From Polytrichum commune (lineage: Eukaryota; Streptophyta; Polytrichopsida; Polytrichales; Polytrichaceae): 64,000 nucleotides of DNA. Positions 24,601 to 35,996 of the stretch are shown piece after piece. Position numbers and translations under genes: made by a program. The notes under the pieces are model-generated. The model did not search any database, was not told the DNA's origin, and saw only the letters and a list, made by a program, of their open reading frames with translations. How positions within the stretch are numbered: the stretch's first letter is position 1; the number at the start of each line of letters is the position of its first letter. The stretch is from NCBI GenBank assembly GCA_950295325.1, contig OX485805.1, positions 9,238,501 to 9,302,500 of the forward strand, in the 5' to 3' direction.

Positions 24601-26495
24601 AAGCCACCAGATTGTCAGAAAATTAATGTGGTAATAATTAATGTGGGCTACAGGGTGGGAAAATGTGGGCCCAAGACCCTGGGTCTTCCTGGAGACTTCT
24701 GATGCACACCTTCAATATTAGGTCAAAGACAACAGTAGCATAAACTAAAATATTCACCCACATCAATTTCCTAGGAAAAAAAGTAATGTGGCCCACACTA
24801 ATTAAAACTAAATATTTGGCGTGGCTTAGAAATTAATGTGGGTTGTAGTGAATCACTATGGCCCACATTAATAGGACTATTTAGTGTACTGTTCATGAAT
24901 TGGATGGCAGCCTTGACCAAATGGCATTGTGAATAACAGGTAGTCATGGATAGTCATGGGATGAAAATTTTCACATTTTGAAACATCTCGAAATTGAGGT
25001 TGTCTATATTAAACTACTCATGGTGGAATGGCATTCCAGATAAAGACACCTACTGTCAAGACTGGAAAGAAAAAGAAAGGGCGATACTTCACAGAGGAGA
25101 AGGCTAAGAACTCATACTTTCAGGTTCACCCACTTATTCCCTTTACATCATGGAACTGCTCTCATTAAGTATGACCTGTTCTCTTTTATAAAATGCACAT
25201 CACACTGAAACATATTGTTGAGGAATTTCACTATTTTAAAATTATTGATTAAGTACCTTTTACCTGGAGGCACTAAATATGTTGATATGTTCTGGTTCCT
25301 GAGCACTCTGCATGATTTAAGATCAGTCCACTAGTTTCTTGCATCCTGCTTTATGATGTTGTTCAACAGAATAAATAGTTTTGTGCTAAGGTAAGCGGGC
25401 CTTAAACAGACACTTTTAACTCTGCACCCCCGTCTCGTTGGATATGAAACGCACAAGTACTGGGAGATGATTAGCAAATCCAAATCATGCCTATAGCCAT
25501 TTTCTTAGTAGTTTTTGGAGTTCATATATTTCTTATTCATTGTCGTATTTGTCTAATCTTATCATCATCAAATTGAAGAATCTCCTTTTTATTAAATTGT
25601 CATATACGTGCCCCCCCCCCCCCCCCCACACACACACACTATGTTGACTATTGAGCCCAGAATGAGCATGGAGTTCAATCTCTTTTAAACAGATAACTTT
25701 TTGGTGTCCTTCCTAGATCCACACCTAAGGTAGATGTCTCCAATTTGGTTACTTATCCAATTCGGACACCCATATTTCAGTGGGATGTGGTTAGATGTGG
25801 CTCCAAGATCAGAGACCACAAAGACATGTGTTAAAAAGAGATTGGACTACATGCTCAAAATATGATAACCATTCTAGGCTCTATAGTCAATGTAATTTGG
25901 GGGATCTATATGACCGTTTAACGAACATGTTGATGATGAATAAGATATTTATGAGTTCCGAAAATTATGAGGACAGTGGCTTCAGCCTTGATTTGGATTT
26001 GCTAACCATTTTGTACTAATCACATGTTTCAAATTTTAGGAGAAGTGGGCAAGTCAGATAAAGTAACCATTTAAGACCCATCTACCTTAACCACACACCA
26101 CTCAAATATCGGTATCCATTGAAGATGAGTGACTGAATTAGGCCTCACCATGTATGTGGAACTTTTTTACAATACTGGACTTTGTAAAAGAAGAAACCTG
26201 TCAACTCATATTTAAGTTATGGAGGATAAAGTGATTTCCTCCAGATAAGCCCTGATGAACAGTGGACGATTATTTCACTTTCTGGGTTGTGCAGATTCTT
26301 TTTCTAAAGCTGTGGTATTGTTGGTGTATGCAGGAACAAATTGCTGTAGCACGTCGTTTTTTGTTGATCATCCTATTAGTTGTTGGCATCATCTTCTTTG
26401 TTTGTTACAGCTACAAAGGCTTGGTTGCATTGTCTCAATGGATGGATGCTCGTGATGCTGCAAGGCCACGTCGGCGATTCCCAGGAAGTTATTAA
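16779..26495 (+). CDS. NFXL2: NF-X1-type zinc finger protein NFXL2
   Basis: NFXL2 is a nuclear/membrane-linked zinc-finger regulator; in Arabidopsis it acts on the circadian clock and stress output. Coding exons: 16779-17127, 18178-18448, 18727-18930, 19211-19721, 19975-20088, 20615-20670, 21278-21344, 21561-21653, 21936-22021, 22206-22371, 22600-22953, 23158-23348, 23977-24061, 24332-24535, 25040-25123, 26334-26495. They total 2,997 nt (998 aa), all GT-AG. Domains: Ser-rich N terminus (1-116), C4HC3 RING-type finger (about 135-206, CLICLEK...HCPKCR), a long run of NF-X1 fingers (about 222-900), and one C-terminal membrane helix (about 954-970) before a basic tail. The RING, finger order and tail membrane helix fit NFXL2, not NFXL1. 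It is longer than Arabidopsis NFXL2 (about 880 aa), partly from an acidic Ser/Pro-rich insert of about 60 residues in exon 11. An upstream in-frame ATG at 16728 is an alternative start. Confidence 0.95.
18569..18602. repeat. (CA)n(TA)n microsatellite in NFXL2 intron 2
   Basis: A run of about 12 CA units passes directly into TA units and is preceded by short ctat repeats. It lies between NFXL2 coding exons 2 and 3. Confidence 0.9.
20805..21105. mobile_element. MITE in NFXL2 intron 6
   Basis: The left end reads gggtttacactagggtccaa and the right end, reversed, reads gggttcacattagggtccag, so the ends are inverted repeats. The left end is duplicated once more near 20888 (tttacactagggtccggg). An internal stretch (cttcaagcttgggtccaatc) is shared with 49795-49815, which marks a dispersed family. 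It lies wholly in the intron between the 56-nt exon 6 and the 67-nt exon 7 of NFXL2. Confidence 0.65.
24620..24885. mobile_element. Possible MITE in NFXL2 intron 14
   Basis: The word 'attaatgtgggc' occurs near the left edge and in reverse ('gcccacattaat') near the right edge, with two more internal copies in alternating orientation. This looks like a small fold-back element, but the edges and target duplication are not clear. Confidence 0.35.
25395..26150. mobile_element. Dispersed fold-back repeat family (copy 2)
   Basis: The most complete copy of the family. About 25590-25740 (with 'gttgactattgagc', 'caatctcttttaaac', 'cctagatccacacctaa') returns as the reverse complement at about 25780-25940 ('gttagatgtggctccaagat', 'gttaaaaagagattggac', 'ctctatagtcaatg'). 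A C run of 17 lies at 25611-25627, at the same relative place as in other copies. It occupies much of NFXL2 intron 15. Confidence 0.6.
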
Positions 26496-26504
26496 AGTAT
26501 TCAA

Positions 26505-27490
26505 ACTTCCTCATCTCTTCTTCCAGGTGCTTCGGAATATTATTCCTTGTGATGAGCACTGTTTTTAGGAAGTTGTGTTCACAGTAATCGGCAATCAAAT
26601 ACAAGTTGGAGCTGATTTTTTTATAGTTATGAGCTTGAGAAATTGAAAAGAGTTATGGACAATACTATTCTTTCAGATTGAATTAATATCACTTTTGACA
26701 GAAATGTCTTCTGAAAAGATATTTTATCACTTTTGTCAGATTCCACAACTGGCTAAAGCTACAAAATCATGTCTTCCAATTTTTTGGGAATATTTCTTTT
26801 TTGTGATGAGTACTCTTTCAAACAACTTGTGTTATGTGTAATTGGCAACCAACTACTACACTTCTTTTGTCTAATTAGTGTGGGTTACCATGTGGAGGCA
26901 CGTGTTGCTATAACTTTTTCCTGACATTATCGTTTGCCCACTAAGTTATATTATATTCTTCGGTGTGCATACTAACTACTAATGTTATTTGGGTAAAAAA
27001 TGATGTTCTCAGTAAAATGTTATAGCAATGCATAACTCCAAATGGTATCCCACACTGATAAGACAAAATATTGTAGTTAACGAGGGTTTTTTTTAATGTT
27101 ATGAGACATGAGAAAATGAAAAGAAATATAGAGGAGAATTCTTCCTTTCATATGAATTAATGTAATTTTTGGCAGATAAATATTCTGAGATGATCTTGAC
27201 ACTTTTTCCAGATTCCACAAGTGGTTGATGTTACAAAATCATCTCTTCTTCCAGGTGCTTTGGAACATTACTTCCTTGTGGAGGTGCTGAAGTCTAAAAA
27301 CAATTATTAAGCAGTATAATTCAGGGAAGCAATTATGAGTTGGAGTTCGTTTTTTACAGTTTTGAGACATGAGAAAATGAAAAGAACTTAGAAATCTTCA
27401 CTTTTTCATATTGAATTATAATAAGCTCTGGCAGAAATGTCTTCTGATATCTGACACTTTTATTCCACAACTGGCTAAAATTACAAGAGG
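26505..27490. repeat. Diverged triplication downstream of NFXL2
   Basis: Three copies of a unit of about 240 bp follow the NFXL2 stop codon. The recurring words are 'cttccaggtgctt(c/t)ggaa', 'gagaaa(t/a)tgaaaag', 'ttgacagaaatgtcttctga' and 'gattccacaa(c/g)tgg'. Copies begin near 26515, 26775 and 27245. The second copy is interrupted by the mini-element at 26874-27059. The stretch probably includes the NFXL2 3' UTR. Confidence 0.7.
26874..27059. mobile_element. MITE with ~46-bp terminal inverted repeats
   Basis: The left arm begins attagtgtgggttaccatgt and reaches 'ttgctataac'. The right arm, reversed, begins atcagtgtgggataccattt and also reaches 'ttgctataac'. It interrupts one copy of the NFXL2 downstream triplication. 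A related right arm is found near 15690-15765. The target duplication is not certain. Confidence 0.65.
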
Positions 27491-27725
27491 CATGGTCAGT
27501 GGTTGTGCAACTTTATTTGTCATTGGATATGAACTAAGACAAGTATGGAAAGTTTGTAGAATATTTGGAGCTAGGAGTTGTGCTGTACTGCGACCTGCTC
27601 ATCATCTGTTGGCATTTGTCTGTATATTTGAGGACTTCAGACCATAAAAGAATTGTTCTCACAAGGATTGACCTGAATCATTGATGACATGTAAATGCTT
27701 TAAAGTTGAGAACTGAGTGATCTGA

Positions 27726-27818
27726 GGCTGGGGCGATCCAACCCGTACATTGGTTCCTTGGAAGCAAGGGTTTAGGCATCCAACAAGGAACGAGTGTATG
27801 GGTTGGTTTGCCCAAATC
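27726..27818 (-). mobile_element. Mini-element, second copy (Mutator-like)
   Basis: This is the reverse-strand relative of 12271-12361, with about 90% identity by eye, both starting gatttgggc on their own strand. It is flanked by the 9-bp repeat gtgatctga at 27717-27725 and 27819-27827. The two arms can pair over about 30 bp, leaving a loop of about 25 bases. Confidence 0.7.
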
Positions 27819-28049
27819 GTGATCTGATTGGGCACAATTGTTGAATAACTTAACAGAAAGTGTTTTGGTTACAAGATGTATCAGTGCTGAAACTCCTAAA
27901 ATTTGTGCTAAATTCTTGATTTTATTATGAGATTTAATTATATGTGGTGAATTGCTATTGCATGAAACTGTCAATGACCGATTGGCACAAAGCAGGAAAT
28001 TTTTGACTTATCAAATTTGTGCAGTGAAATGAAATGAATTTTATTGTAA

Positions 28050-29560
28050 AGTCCGGGAAGCCGAAAAGATTAATGGGACTAATGATGGTTCAAACCAATT
28101 AATTCTCTAGAGTGGTGAAGTGTGGTTGTCTCCGTGATATAGAGGCTAATGTTAACTTGTTGGTCTAATTGAAAGAAAGACTTGAGGCTCCTTTGAACTA
28201 TGTTCTCAAATTGTGATGGAAACTTATCTCTAATGGGGTTGTTTAGGGGACATTCCAACACGAAATGTGCTTCATTTTCAATTGCATTTAGGAGCAAAAG
28301 TGGCATAGTCTAGTATCTCTGGAGATGGGGATAATCGTCATTTGTCGAGTTTCAATGGCAAGTTTATGGTTCGAGATGCACTAGTTACCCATGATCTTGT
28401 GTTGTGGTGAAGTCAATCGTTGCTTCAAGTACAATTCACATTCATGTTTAAAAAAAATCCTTGAGGTAATCTAGTTTCTTCCTAAAGAGATGGAAAGAGT
28501 TCCACTCTTTAGCAAGAAAAACCTCCTTGATATCAACATATGTTGTTTTTTATGTGGTTGGGTTGTCATGGGTTTCCCAATGAGATAAACCCCACGATGT
28601 CTTCCACATGGTTATCGATTTGTACCAAATGTTAAATCTTTGTTCGGCCAGGTGTTGGGATAGTGGGGCTACTTTACTGACTAGCCAAGAGGGGGATAGG
28701 TCGGCAAGCCGTTGTTGAAAGCCCATTGTAAGCTTGAGAGCGTATAATTCTATGGGAAGTTCTCTGAAATCAACCAATAAAATATGATAGGTAGTTGAAG
28801 AGCGCATTGACATGAGACATCATATGCATCTTCATGCTCTTCTCAAAGACTTTCCAATAAGAGTTTTTCAAGTCGCCTCCCCAAATTTCGAAGCCATACG
28901 TGAAAGTAGGAAGCACTAAAGCCTTGAATAGGTGAGATTTGAGTTCCCAACATGTGACGCCGACTATTGCTTCTTTCCTTAAAGTTCTCATCAAGGCTTT
29001 TGTACTTGCAATCCCTCACCTATTACTAAATGTCTCAAAGTAACCATGTGAATAAAAATCAATCCTAAGGTAATTTGTATTCACGGGTGATCTCAATTTG
29101 GTCCTTGTTTATCAAAATGCCTCTTGGTTTAATTTCCTTTTGTTGTGATCAAATATCATGATTTTAGTCTTAGCTAGATTGACTTCAAGGCTAGAAGAAG
29201 TGGAAAACTCAAATAGCTCATTCAAAAGTTTTTGTAAGCTTGCACCTGATCAAGAGAGCATAACAACATCGTCAACATAAAAAAGAATGGCAACCATTGT
29301 GTTAAATAAGCATGGAGAATCTACGTCAATCTCGTCCAATTATGTTTCAAGTTCATCAATGTACAAGCCGAATGGTGTTGGGGAGAGGGGACATTATAGT
29401 TTAACACTAGTGTTAGATATTAATTCACCATGTGTGTCACCATTTATTGGCTCTGTCTATAGGACGGAGACTATGCATCAACTTCTTCGTTTCAAGAGCA
29501 AATTTCCTAACCACTTTATGTTCACACTTGGACGTTACTTGTTCTTGTTATTTTTGGTCC
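28050..29560 (-). mobile_element. LINE-type retrotransposon relic (reverse transcriptase)
   Basis: On the minus strand, frames interrupted by stops and shifts spell typical non-LTR reverse-transcriptase blocks in the right order: CPLSPTPFGLYIDELE (about 29390-29345), the catalytic FYVDDVVML (about 29280), and NLAKTKIMIF (about 29155). The thumb-region WELKSHLFKALVLPTFTYG follows (about 28935). The C-terminal Zn-like stretch EAHFVLECPLNNPIRDKF is at about 28275-28225. The 5' part with the endonuclease is not seen. The element is dead, with many disruptions. Confidence 0.8.
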
Positions 29561-29569
29561 ACTTTATGT

Positions 29570-30235
29570 AATGTGGATGTTAACTATAGTTTATATATAT
29601 ATATAAGTGCTCCCTAAAATGCATTGAAAGAAATTTAGTTAACTATAGTTATTTCGGCAGTTCCTGATTATTTTATTTTTAAATTTTGGGTGATAAATGA
29701 GTAGCTTCAATCCTTGACCCATATTTGAGAAGAAGGTGCACAAAATCCAAGAAAGGTTTGGTATAGTGAATAGCCATGGATTGGCATGAGCAAAGTGGAC
29801 AACTACAATTATAGTCTTTCATAATAAAGGACAGAGCCTCACGGTTCTACCGTTTTCTTGTTCAAACTTCTGCATAGACTGCAGTGTACATGACTTTTAC
29901 AGCATGTTGCAAATGAGCATGTAGCCAAAGTGCAATCAACTTCATCTCATCTTTTATGAACAACTCCACAAGCCCGTAAACACTTATGGATATTTTTTTT
30001 TTCTCTCTCTTTTGGCTTCTAACCTTCTGAAAAGAACCTTTGGAAAGTCTGGTGTTTTTTGGTTGTGAATGCTTACTCAAACCCACCTTGGACTTTCTAT
30101 TTTAAGGATAGGTATTCCCCCTTTTGAAAGAACTTCCACCCCCCAAAAAACCATCTATGGCAAGTTGGTCTACTTTTAAATCAAACTTTTTTGCAACCCG
30201 CGCCCCAAACGTTCAAATGAGGTCGATGTCTCTAT
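29570..30235. other. Spacer between two LINE relics
   Basis: No gene is recognised. There is a TA microsatellite near 29587-29604 and a C/A-rich stretch near 30128. It separates two LINE relics whose reading directions point away from each other. Confidence 0.4.
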
Positions 30236-30239
30236 TCCA

Positions 30240-31200
30240 ATTTTGTTGGTTTCAAAAAAAAATTTGACATGGTTCCACATGACAAGCTTTGGGCATACCA
30301 CTTCATTTACAACAAGTTATTGAAGCTATGTATATCATAATTCATGCAAAAGAATGATTTAATGATGGCACACATGGTGATTTAATGTCCGCCATTGGTA
30401 TTAAACAAATATGTCCCCTTGCCCCCACACTATTTGGCATGTGCTTTAATGAACTTGAAACATTTGGATAAGATTTACATGGATTCTTCATGCTTATTTA
30501 ACACGGCGGTTGCCATTCTTCTGTATGCTAATGATGTTGTTGTGCTCTCTTAATTAGGAGTAGGCTTCGAAGGCTTCTGAACAAGCTAAATGGATCTTGT
30601 ACTTCCTCTAGCCTCGATGTCAATCTAAGAACAAAATCATGATCTATTGTTGCAACAAAAGGAATTAATCCACGATGCATTTTATCTAGGCAAAGACCAA
30701 ATTGAGATAACCCGTGAATATAAATACCTTCAAATTGATTTCTATTCACATGTTACTTTGAGCCATCAAGTAAAAGGCGATGAATTGGACATATAAAAGC
30801 CTTGATGGCCACCTTAAGAAAGAAGCAGTAGTTGGAATCACATGTTGAGAACTCAAATCCCATCCAACCATCCCATCCCATGGCATTGAAATTTTGGGAG
30901 GTGACTTGGAAAACTCTCATTGGAAGGTTATTGAGAAGGGCATGAAGATACATGTGATGTCTCACGTCAAAGTGTGTTATTTGACAACCTACCGTATTTT
31001 TTTTGGCCAAATTTTGAGAACTTCCCATAAAATGATGTGCTCTTAAGCTAATTGTGGGGTTTCCACAACTCTTTTACCACCTACCCCCCTCTTGGTTCAA
31101 TAGTCAAGCAAACCTCATTCTTTTGACACCTTGCCAACAAAGATATGACACCTAGCACAAATTGACAACCATGTGGAGGGCGTCATGGGGTCTATCTCAT
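30240..31200 (+). mobile_element. LINE-type relic of the same family
   Basis: Plus-strand pieces, broken by stops and frameshifts, match the same RT order. They are FDMVPHDKLWA (about 30266), THGDLMS and IKQICPLAPTLFGMCFNELE (about 30370-30460), AILLYANDVVVLS (about 30512), then WRASWGLSH (about 31170). The catalytic YxDD box reads YAND, so this copy has also lost a key residue. It aligns with the minus-strand relic through shared THG(D/E)L(M/I)S and TMW..SWGLSH blocks. Confidence 0.75.
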
Positions 31201-31209
31201 TGTGCAATA

Positions 31210-33330
31210 GTTAGTATAAAGTCGATTAAAGTCATCGTTTTTGTGCAATTAAAGTCGCAGTGTTCACCATGCACACTTGTGAGAGCTGATGACGGGTGTG
31301 GAGGATTTGAGGTGATGCTCATAGGGTGTTGCTTGGGGTTGTGGCTTATGTGGATGGTGTTGCTCATCTTGAAGTGGAGATCTTGGACTAGTAGGGTTTA
31401 TGCATATATGATTTGCTCATCATGTCTAGGTCGGAATGGATCTCCATGATGCTCATTGCTTTCATACCATGGGTTGGAGCAGGGTGAGTGTTGATGTGTG
31501 AGATGCTTCATTGCTACATTTCGCTTTGCCCTTTTTGGTCGTTGTTGTGATATGCTCGATCTTTGCTTCACTTTTCACACTTTCTAGTGAACAAAATCCA
31601 AATGAAAGTTTACTATTTTGTTATTTGTTGATATGGATAATGTTTTTGCACTTATTTGGAGAGCAGAGCCATGTGATATATTTATTCTTTCCATAATGAA
31701 AACCATTTGTTCTCTTTCATGTTTATATAAGGGCATGTTCACACATTATACACCAAACACAAATACAAAAGGGTGCTAAATCGGGTATACATTATTTTAG
31801 AGGGGAGTAGACTCATTATATATCCCACATGTTCACTCTACATGAACTTCATAAACTATGGGTCCCATGATCAAAACTAATATCTTACAATACAAAAGGT
31901 TTTAAATAAAAATAATTGAAGCTAAGATTTAATTTGGTCAAAGATTATAAGTTTTATGAATTATGAATTCTATATGATTTATAGTTTATGTTCTTATATA
32001 TAGAGAGAGGATTTGAAAGTTGGATCACAATAACCCAGCTATTCTAGCCTAGGAGAGCTTTCCAGACCCCACTAGCAATATAATAATGGTTGGGCTTGAC
32101 ATGTGGGTCAACTCCCGGGCTGAACCCAACATTTTCCATTTGCATGCCATGTATTGATAACATGTGAACATGCTCTAAGGGGGCAAGCCAATTCAACCTA
32201 TCACACTACCTAGCATCAAAATCTAAAGAAAGGATAGAACTTAAGATTCTCACCGATGGGTCTAGGAATGCGAATGATGCTCATGAGGTGGTTAATTTCC
32301 AATGAGCAACTATTCTTTGGATGAAAGCAATGCTATCACGTTTTTCAAGTCTTCTTATGTTGCAACTTTCGCCCACAAATGTTGCTACCAAACTATCAAT
32401 ATCCTTTGTTATTTCGTCCATGTACTTTAAATCTTTCTCTACCCAAAGTGCTTGTTTTGAACAATAGCGCGGGAATTGCTTTTCTGCACTTGGACATTAA
32501 TTGGACAAGGTATTTCGGAATCTACAACCCAAAATATTGTGAAAGAACGAAACCGATGAACCCTTTCCAAAGGGTAGATTAGGGTTTTACATTAGTAAGC
32601 CAAAAGTGTGTATCCTTCTTTAGATTTCTTATAATGTAAGCCCCTTTTTTTACAGCCCTTGAAGGAACTCTTGTGTTATGGAAGGAATAACCTGGGCTTT
32701 CTTCTTTTCTTTTAGTCATGGCCCCGAGTTCAAAATGATATGGTTGAAGTCTACTGCACGAAATCCATGCCGATTAGCGGAACAAAGTTTGGTATAATTT
32801 GCATCCTAACACTTTTGTAATGAAATATTTGTCATGGATGATTGGAATTTGGATGGAAAATCACTTAGTAAATGACAATAATTGCAACACTGTAAATCTA
32901 GAATCTATTATTATGTAGGCAACACTAAAGGCCCATGATCATTGCATTCAAAGATCTCACTTCACACTAGAAGGTGAAGGCCTAAGGCCCTAAAGAAATT
33001 ATCATGGATGAAAAGTCTACATGGATTCCTACATGGCAAACTATACAAAATATTTCATATTATGCCGAAATTTGCGTTAGGCCCACCTCCAAGAGGTCAA
33101 CTTGACGCATATTCCCGTAGACCATGTCAACATTATGACCTTTAAATGAAAATCAAGGGCCCTGAGAGTTACATGGTCACACGGCCCTTGTCTCATGTGT
33201 GAAGTGGCCCTTAGTAAAAAGATTGGATTGAAAAACAAATTAATAAATTAAAAATAAAATAAAATAAAACTGGGAGGCTACAGTGGCATGCATGTGTTAT
33301 GCAATATGGACCACAGAAAGAATTAGTTGC
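31210..33330. other. Intergenic DNA, no gene recognised
   Basis: Only short frames without known domains are present. The stretch 'gtgtgaagtggcccttag' at about 33199 matches the right end of the minisatellite-bearing element at 10904-10920, so an end of that element family is probably present, but I cannot define its partner. Confidence 0.4.
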
Positions 33331-33339
33331 TTGATCTCC

Positions 33340-33700
33340 CTGGCCCACCATCCCCCTCCTCCTTTCCACCCGGCCGGCCACGGGATTGGCCCAGTCCTCA
33401 CTCGATTGATACAGTCCACCCGCCCCAGACTGACGGCGACGGCCCGAGTCCACCGACGCCGCTCCGTCGTCGACTCGTCGCCGTCGTCGTCAGCCCGTCA
33501 GTCCCACCGAATCAACTCCCACCTTAAGATAACCGCTCAACTGCATATCTGCGCCACAGCATACAAATTTGGGTATGGACCCTGGACCCCACGCAGATAT
33601 TTTCTGGAGTCCCCGAAGGCCCACGTGGGCCAGGATCCTTAACGCCACTCTCCACGTGCCACGTCACCCGAGTCTTTCCGCTCTGGATGAGCTGATACTC
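33340..33700. promoter_or_regulatory. GC-rich island with two G-boxes
   Basis: A sharp rise in GC content marks this stretch. It contains many CG dinucleotides (for example cgccgctccgtcgtcgactc), two CACGTG G-boxes (33622-33627 and 33653-33658) and an 'aagataacc' I-box-like word. Such combinations are typical of light- or stress-responsive plant promoters. No coding exon follows within 3 kb except COP1 at 36886. It could be a distal COP1 promoter, the promoter of a transcript I cannot see, or a captured promoter fragment. Confidence 0.35.
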
Positions 33701-33779
33701 TCTAGGGGGGTTGGGGAGTTGGCAATACCTATCTTAGGGCGACCTTCACTAGGCGGTCAAGGAGAGAGAGAGAGAGAGA

Positions 33780-34160
33780 TTATAGTGCATTAGGAAGGTA
33801 TATGGGTCTTGAATGGACACGATAAATTGTTATGGGATGATTAGCGAGTTTAAGTCGAGGCCATAGCCACTTTTCTCGTAGTTTTTGGAGCTCGAATGAT
33901 ATATTTTGTTCTTTATCAAAGTGTAGATTCTTGGTGATGAAATGGTCATATAGGTTTCCCATCCTAGTTATGTTGGTAGTTGAGCTCCAAATGGTTGTCA
34001 TGTTGTGAGTGCGGAGTCCAATCTATTTCAAACATATGTTTTTTGGGTATCCGTTTTGGGATCCACATGCACCAAATTACATACAATTCAAATATAGGTG
34101 TTTGGCTAAGGTAAATAACTAAATTAGATGCGTCTACCAAGTTACAACATAGAAAACTTG
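33780..34160. mobile_element. Dispersed fold-back repeat family (copy 3, decayed)
   Basis: Shares 'gatgattagc', 'cgtagtttttggagct', 'ggtcatataggt', 'gagtccaatct.tttcaaac' and 'ggatccacatgcacc' with the copies at 25395 and 62440. The C run seen in those copies is absent here. A short (ga)n run at 33764-33778 lies directly upstream. Confidence 0.5.
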
Positions 34161-34199
34161 GCCCCCTTGAGGTTTGCGGTTTCCATGTAGGTTTGTTCA

Positions 34200-35420
34200 T
34201 CCATTCATATTTCTCTAGTCACTTAGGCCCTCCAAGCTCGAGTGTAAAGTGAAGTGGGATGGTCTCGTCCTTTTCCACCAATGAGAGATTTTGGGTTTAT
34301 TTGGTCATGGGCCCTCAAGCTCAAGTGTAAAGTGGCCCTTATCGTACCCCCCTAATGATCATTTTCGTTCCTTTTTGGGGAGGGGTGGATGCAGATTGGC
34401 CATGTCGATGTGAGTATACATGTCATATACGTTGTAAGGATGGTCCCAAAAGGGATCGTGCATTTGTACCGACTCACTCACCGGTCTGGATGTTATAGGT
34501 GATGGAAAAACTGATGACCCTATGTGTACCCCATATCCATCATCATTGCTCATCCTCACCAACCGAGCTAGCTAGATTTACCAAGTTTCCGGAAAATGGG
34601 TTAATATATAAGGCAGTGGTGATGCATTTCGGTATGGGAATAATGGGTAGTGCAGTGTGTTTTTTGGGGACCCGGGGACTCGGGACTTGGGAGGATGTGT
34701 ATGATTGGGTTTGTTATTTAGAGTTTGGGAAAGTTGGATATATCTAGAGGTCACGAGTGTAGCCTATGATCTACATAGGTAATTGGGGTGAGGAGAGTGG
34801 ATGACACCACTAACTCAAGTTGTTTTATGATGTGTAACTTGTTTGTTCAGGGTTTGGAACCATAGATTATTAGATTGTTGGATTGAATTTGATGATAAAC
34901 TATGACATATTAGACTATTTGTTTATTACTACCTTGATCCATATTTAATCTTGTTAGTTAAAATATTTTTAGGCCTACATGAGTGTAGTGTGTAAGAATG
35001 ACATACTCTTGAGCATTGCCTAACTTATATCTTCTAAGGAGGAGAAACTTGTGATCTCATATGAAGTTCAAGATTTGAATGCCGCAACTTTTATGCAATC
35101 TCGGTGCACTTTGATTCCTTGTTGATGACAACAAAAAATAACAATTAAGGCACATCTATCTTATTGCTTCTTCCAAGCTCAAGTTTAAACTAATATGCAC
35201 CATCATGACTACTTTCAGGTATTTGGTGTAGAATTTAGGCATAATACAAATGTGAAGCATTATGGCTAATTGTCAATGGAACTTTGATAATTCATAACAA
35301 TTCATGATTAGCTCAAAACCTTTATGGGATTGATCATAGCTTCTTCATATAAATTTGTGGACACACAACATTTGAAAATCGCAAATCCAAGTATAATTAA
35401 AGGTAGAAAATAACCAAAAG
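34200..35420. other. Intergenic DNA, no gene recognised
   Basis: Two short related segments near 34230 and 34315 share 'ctc(g/a)agtgtaaagtg'. Otherwise I see only short, domain-free frames. Confidence 0.4.
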
Positions 35421-35499
35421 AAACAAAACATGCACACTTACCTTATTCCATCCTCCAAGCTCATGCTCAAATTCTACACCATTTATGACTACTTTCACG

Positions 35500-35996
35500 T
35501 AGTCGGGGTAGAATCTAGGCGCGGTGTAGATTCCAAGCGAGGAATGCAGATTGGGGTAAGAAGAGTTTTACCGTGGCTGAGAATCTGCTGGCTATGGCGG
35601 GCATCATCGTGGCCACCAAAACACCCACACCATCTCTTCTCGCTTCCGCTCGCTTGCTTGATTCCTTCCTGTCTTCGCTCCCGTCCTACTCGCACGATTC
35701 CTGCCCCCGAATTCCGTCGCCCTCGCGCGTGCGCTTCCAGCGATCCATTGCACGCGTTCTCTCGTCCCCAATTGCATCTCCACTCGCTCGAACGGCGGAG
35801 ACACGTAATAACCGAATGGTCCTACCTATCCACTTCTGTTCGAGCTTCGCTTCCCGAAGTCGATCCTCGAGGTATTGTACGGAGGGAATGCGCACAAGTG
35901 CAGCGGAGGACGCACATGAACCTCACGAAGTGTTCCTTGGCGTTTTGTATACTGGTAGGAAGAACGTGTAGTAGGTCATCATCAGCTGGAGTTTAA
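35500..35996 (+). other. GC-rich block with overlapping open frames, function unknown
   Basis: Base composition is clearly richer in GC than the flanks. Two plus-strand frames are open: one of 188 codons ending at 35996 and one of 132 codons at 35573-35971 that starts MAENLLAMAGIIVATKTP and is Ser/Arg-rich. I recognise no domain. Either could be a chance product of GC richness. The block may be a 5' leader exon of COP1 or a separate transcript. Confidence 0.3.
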
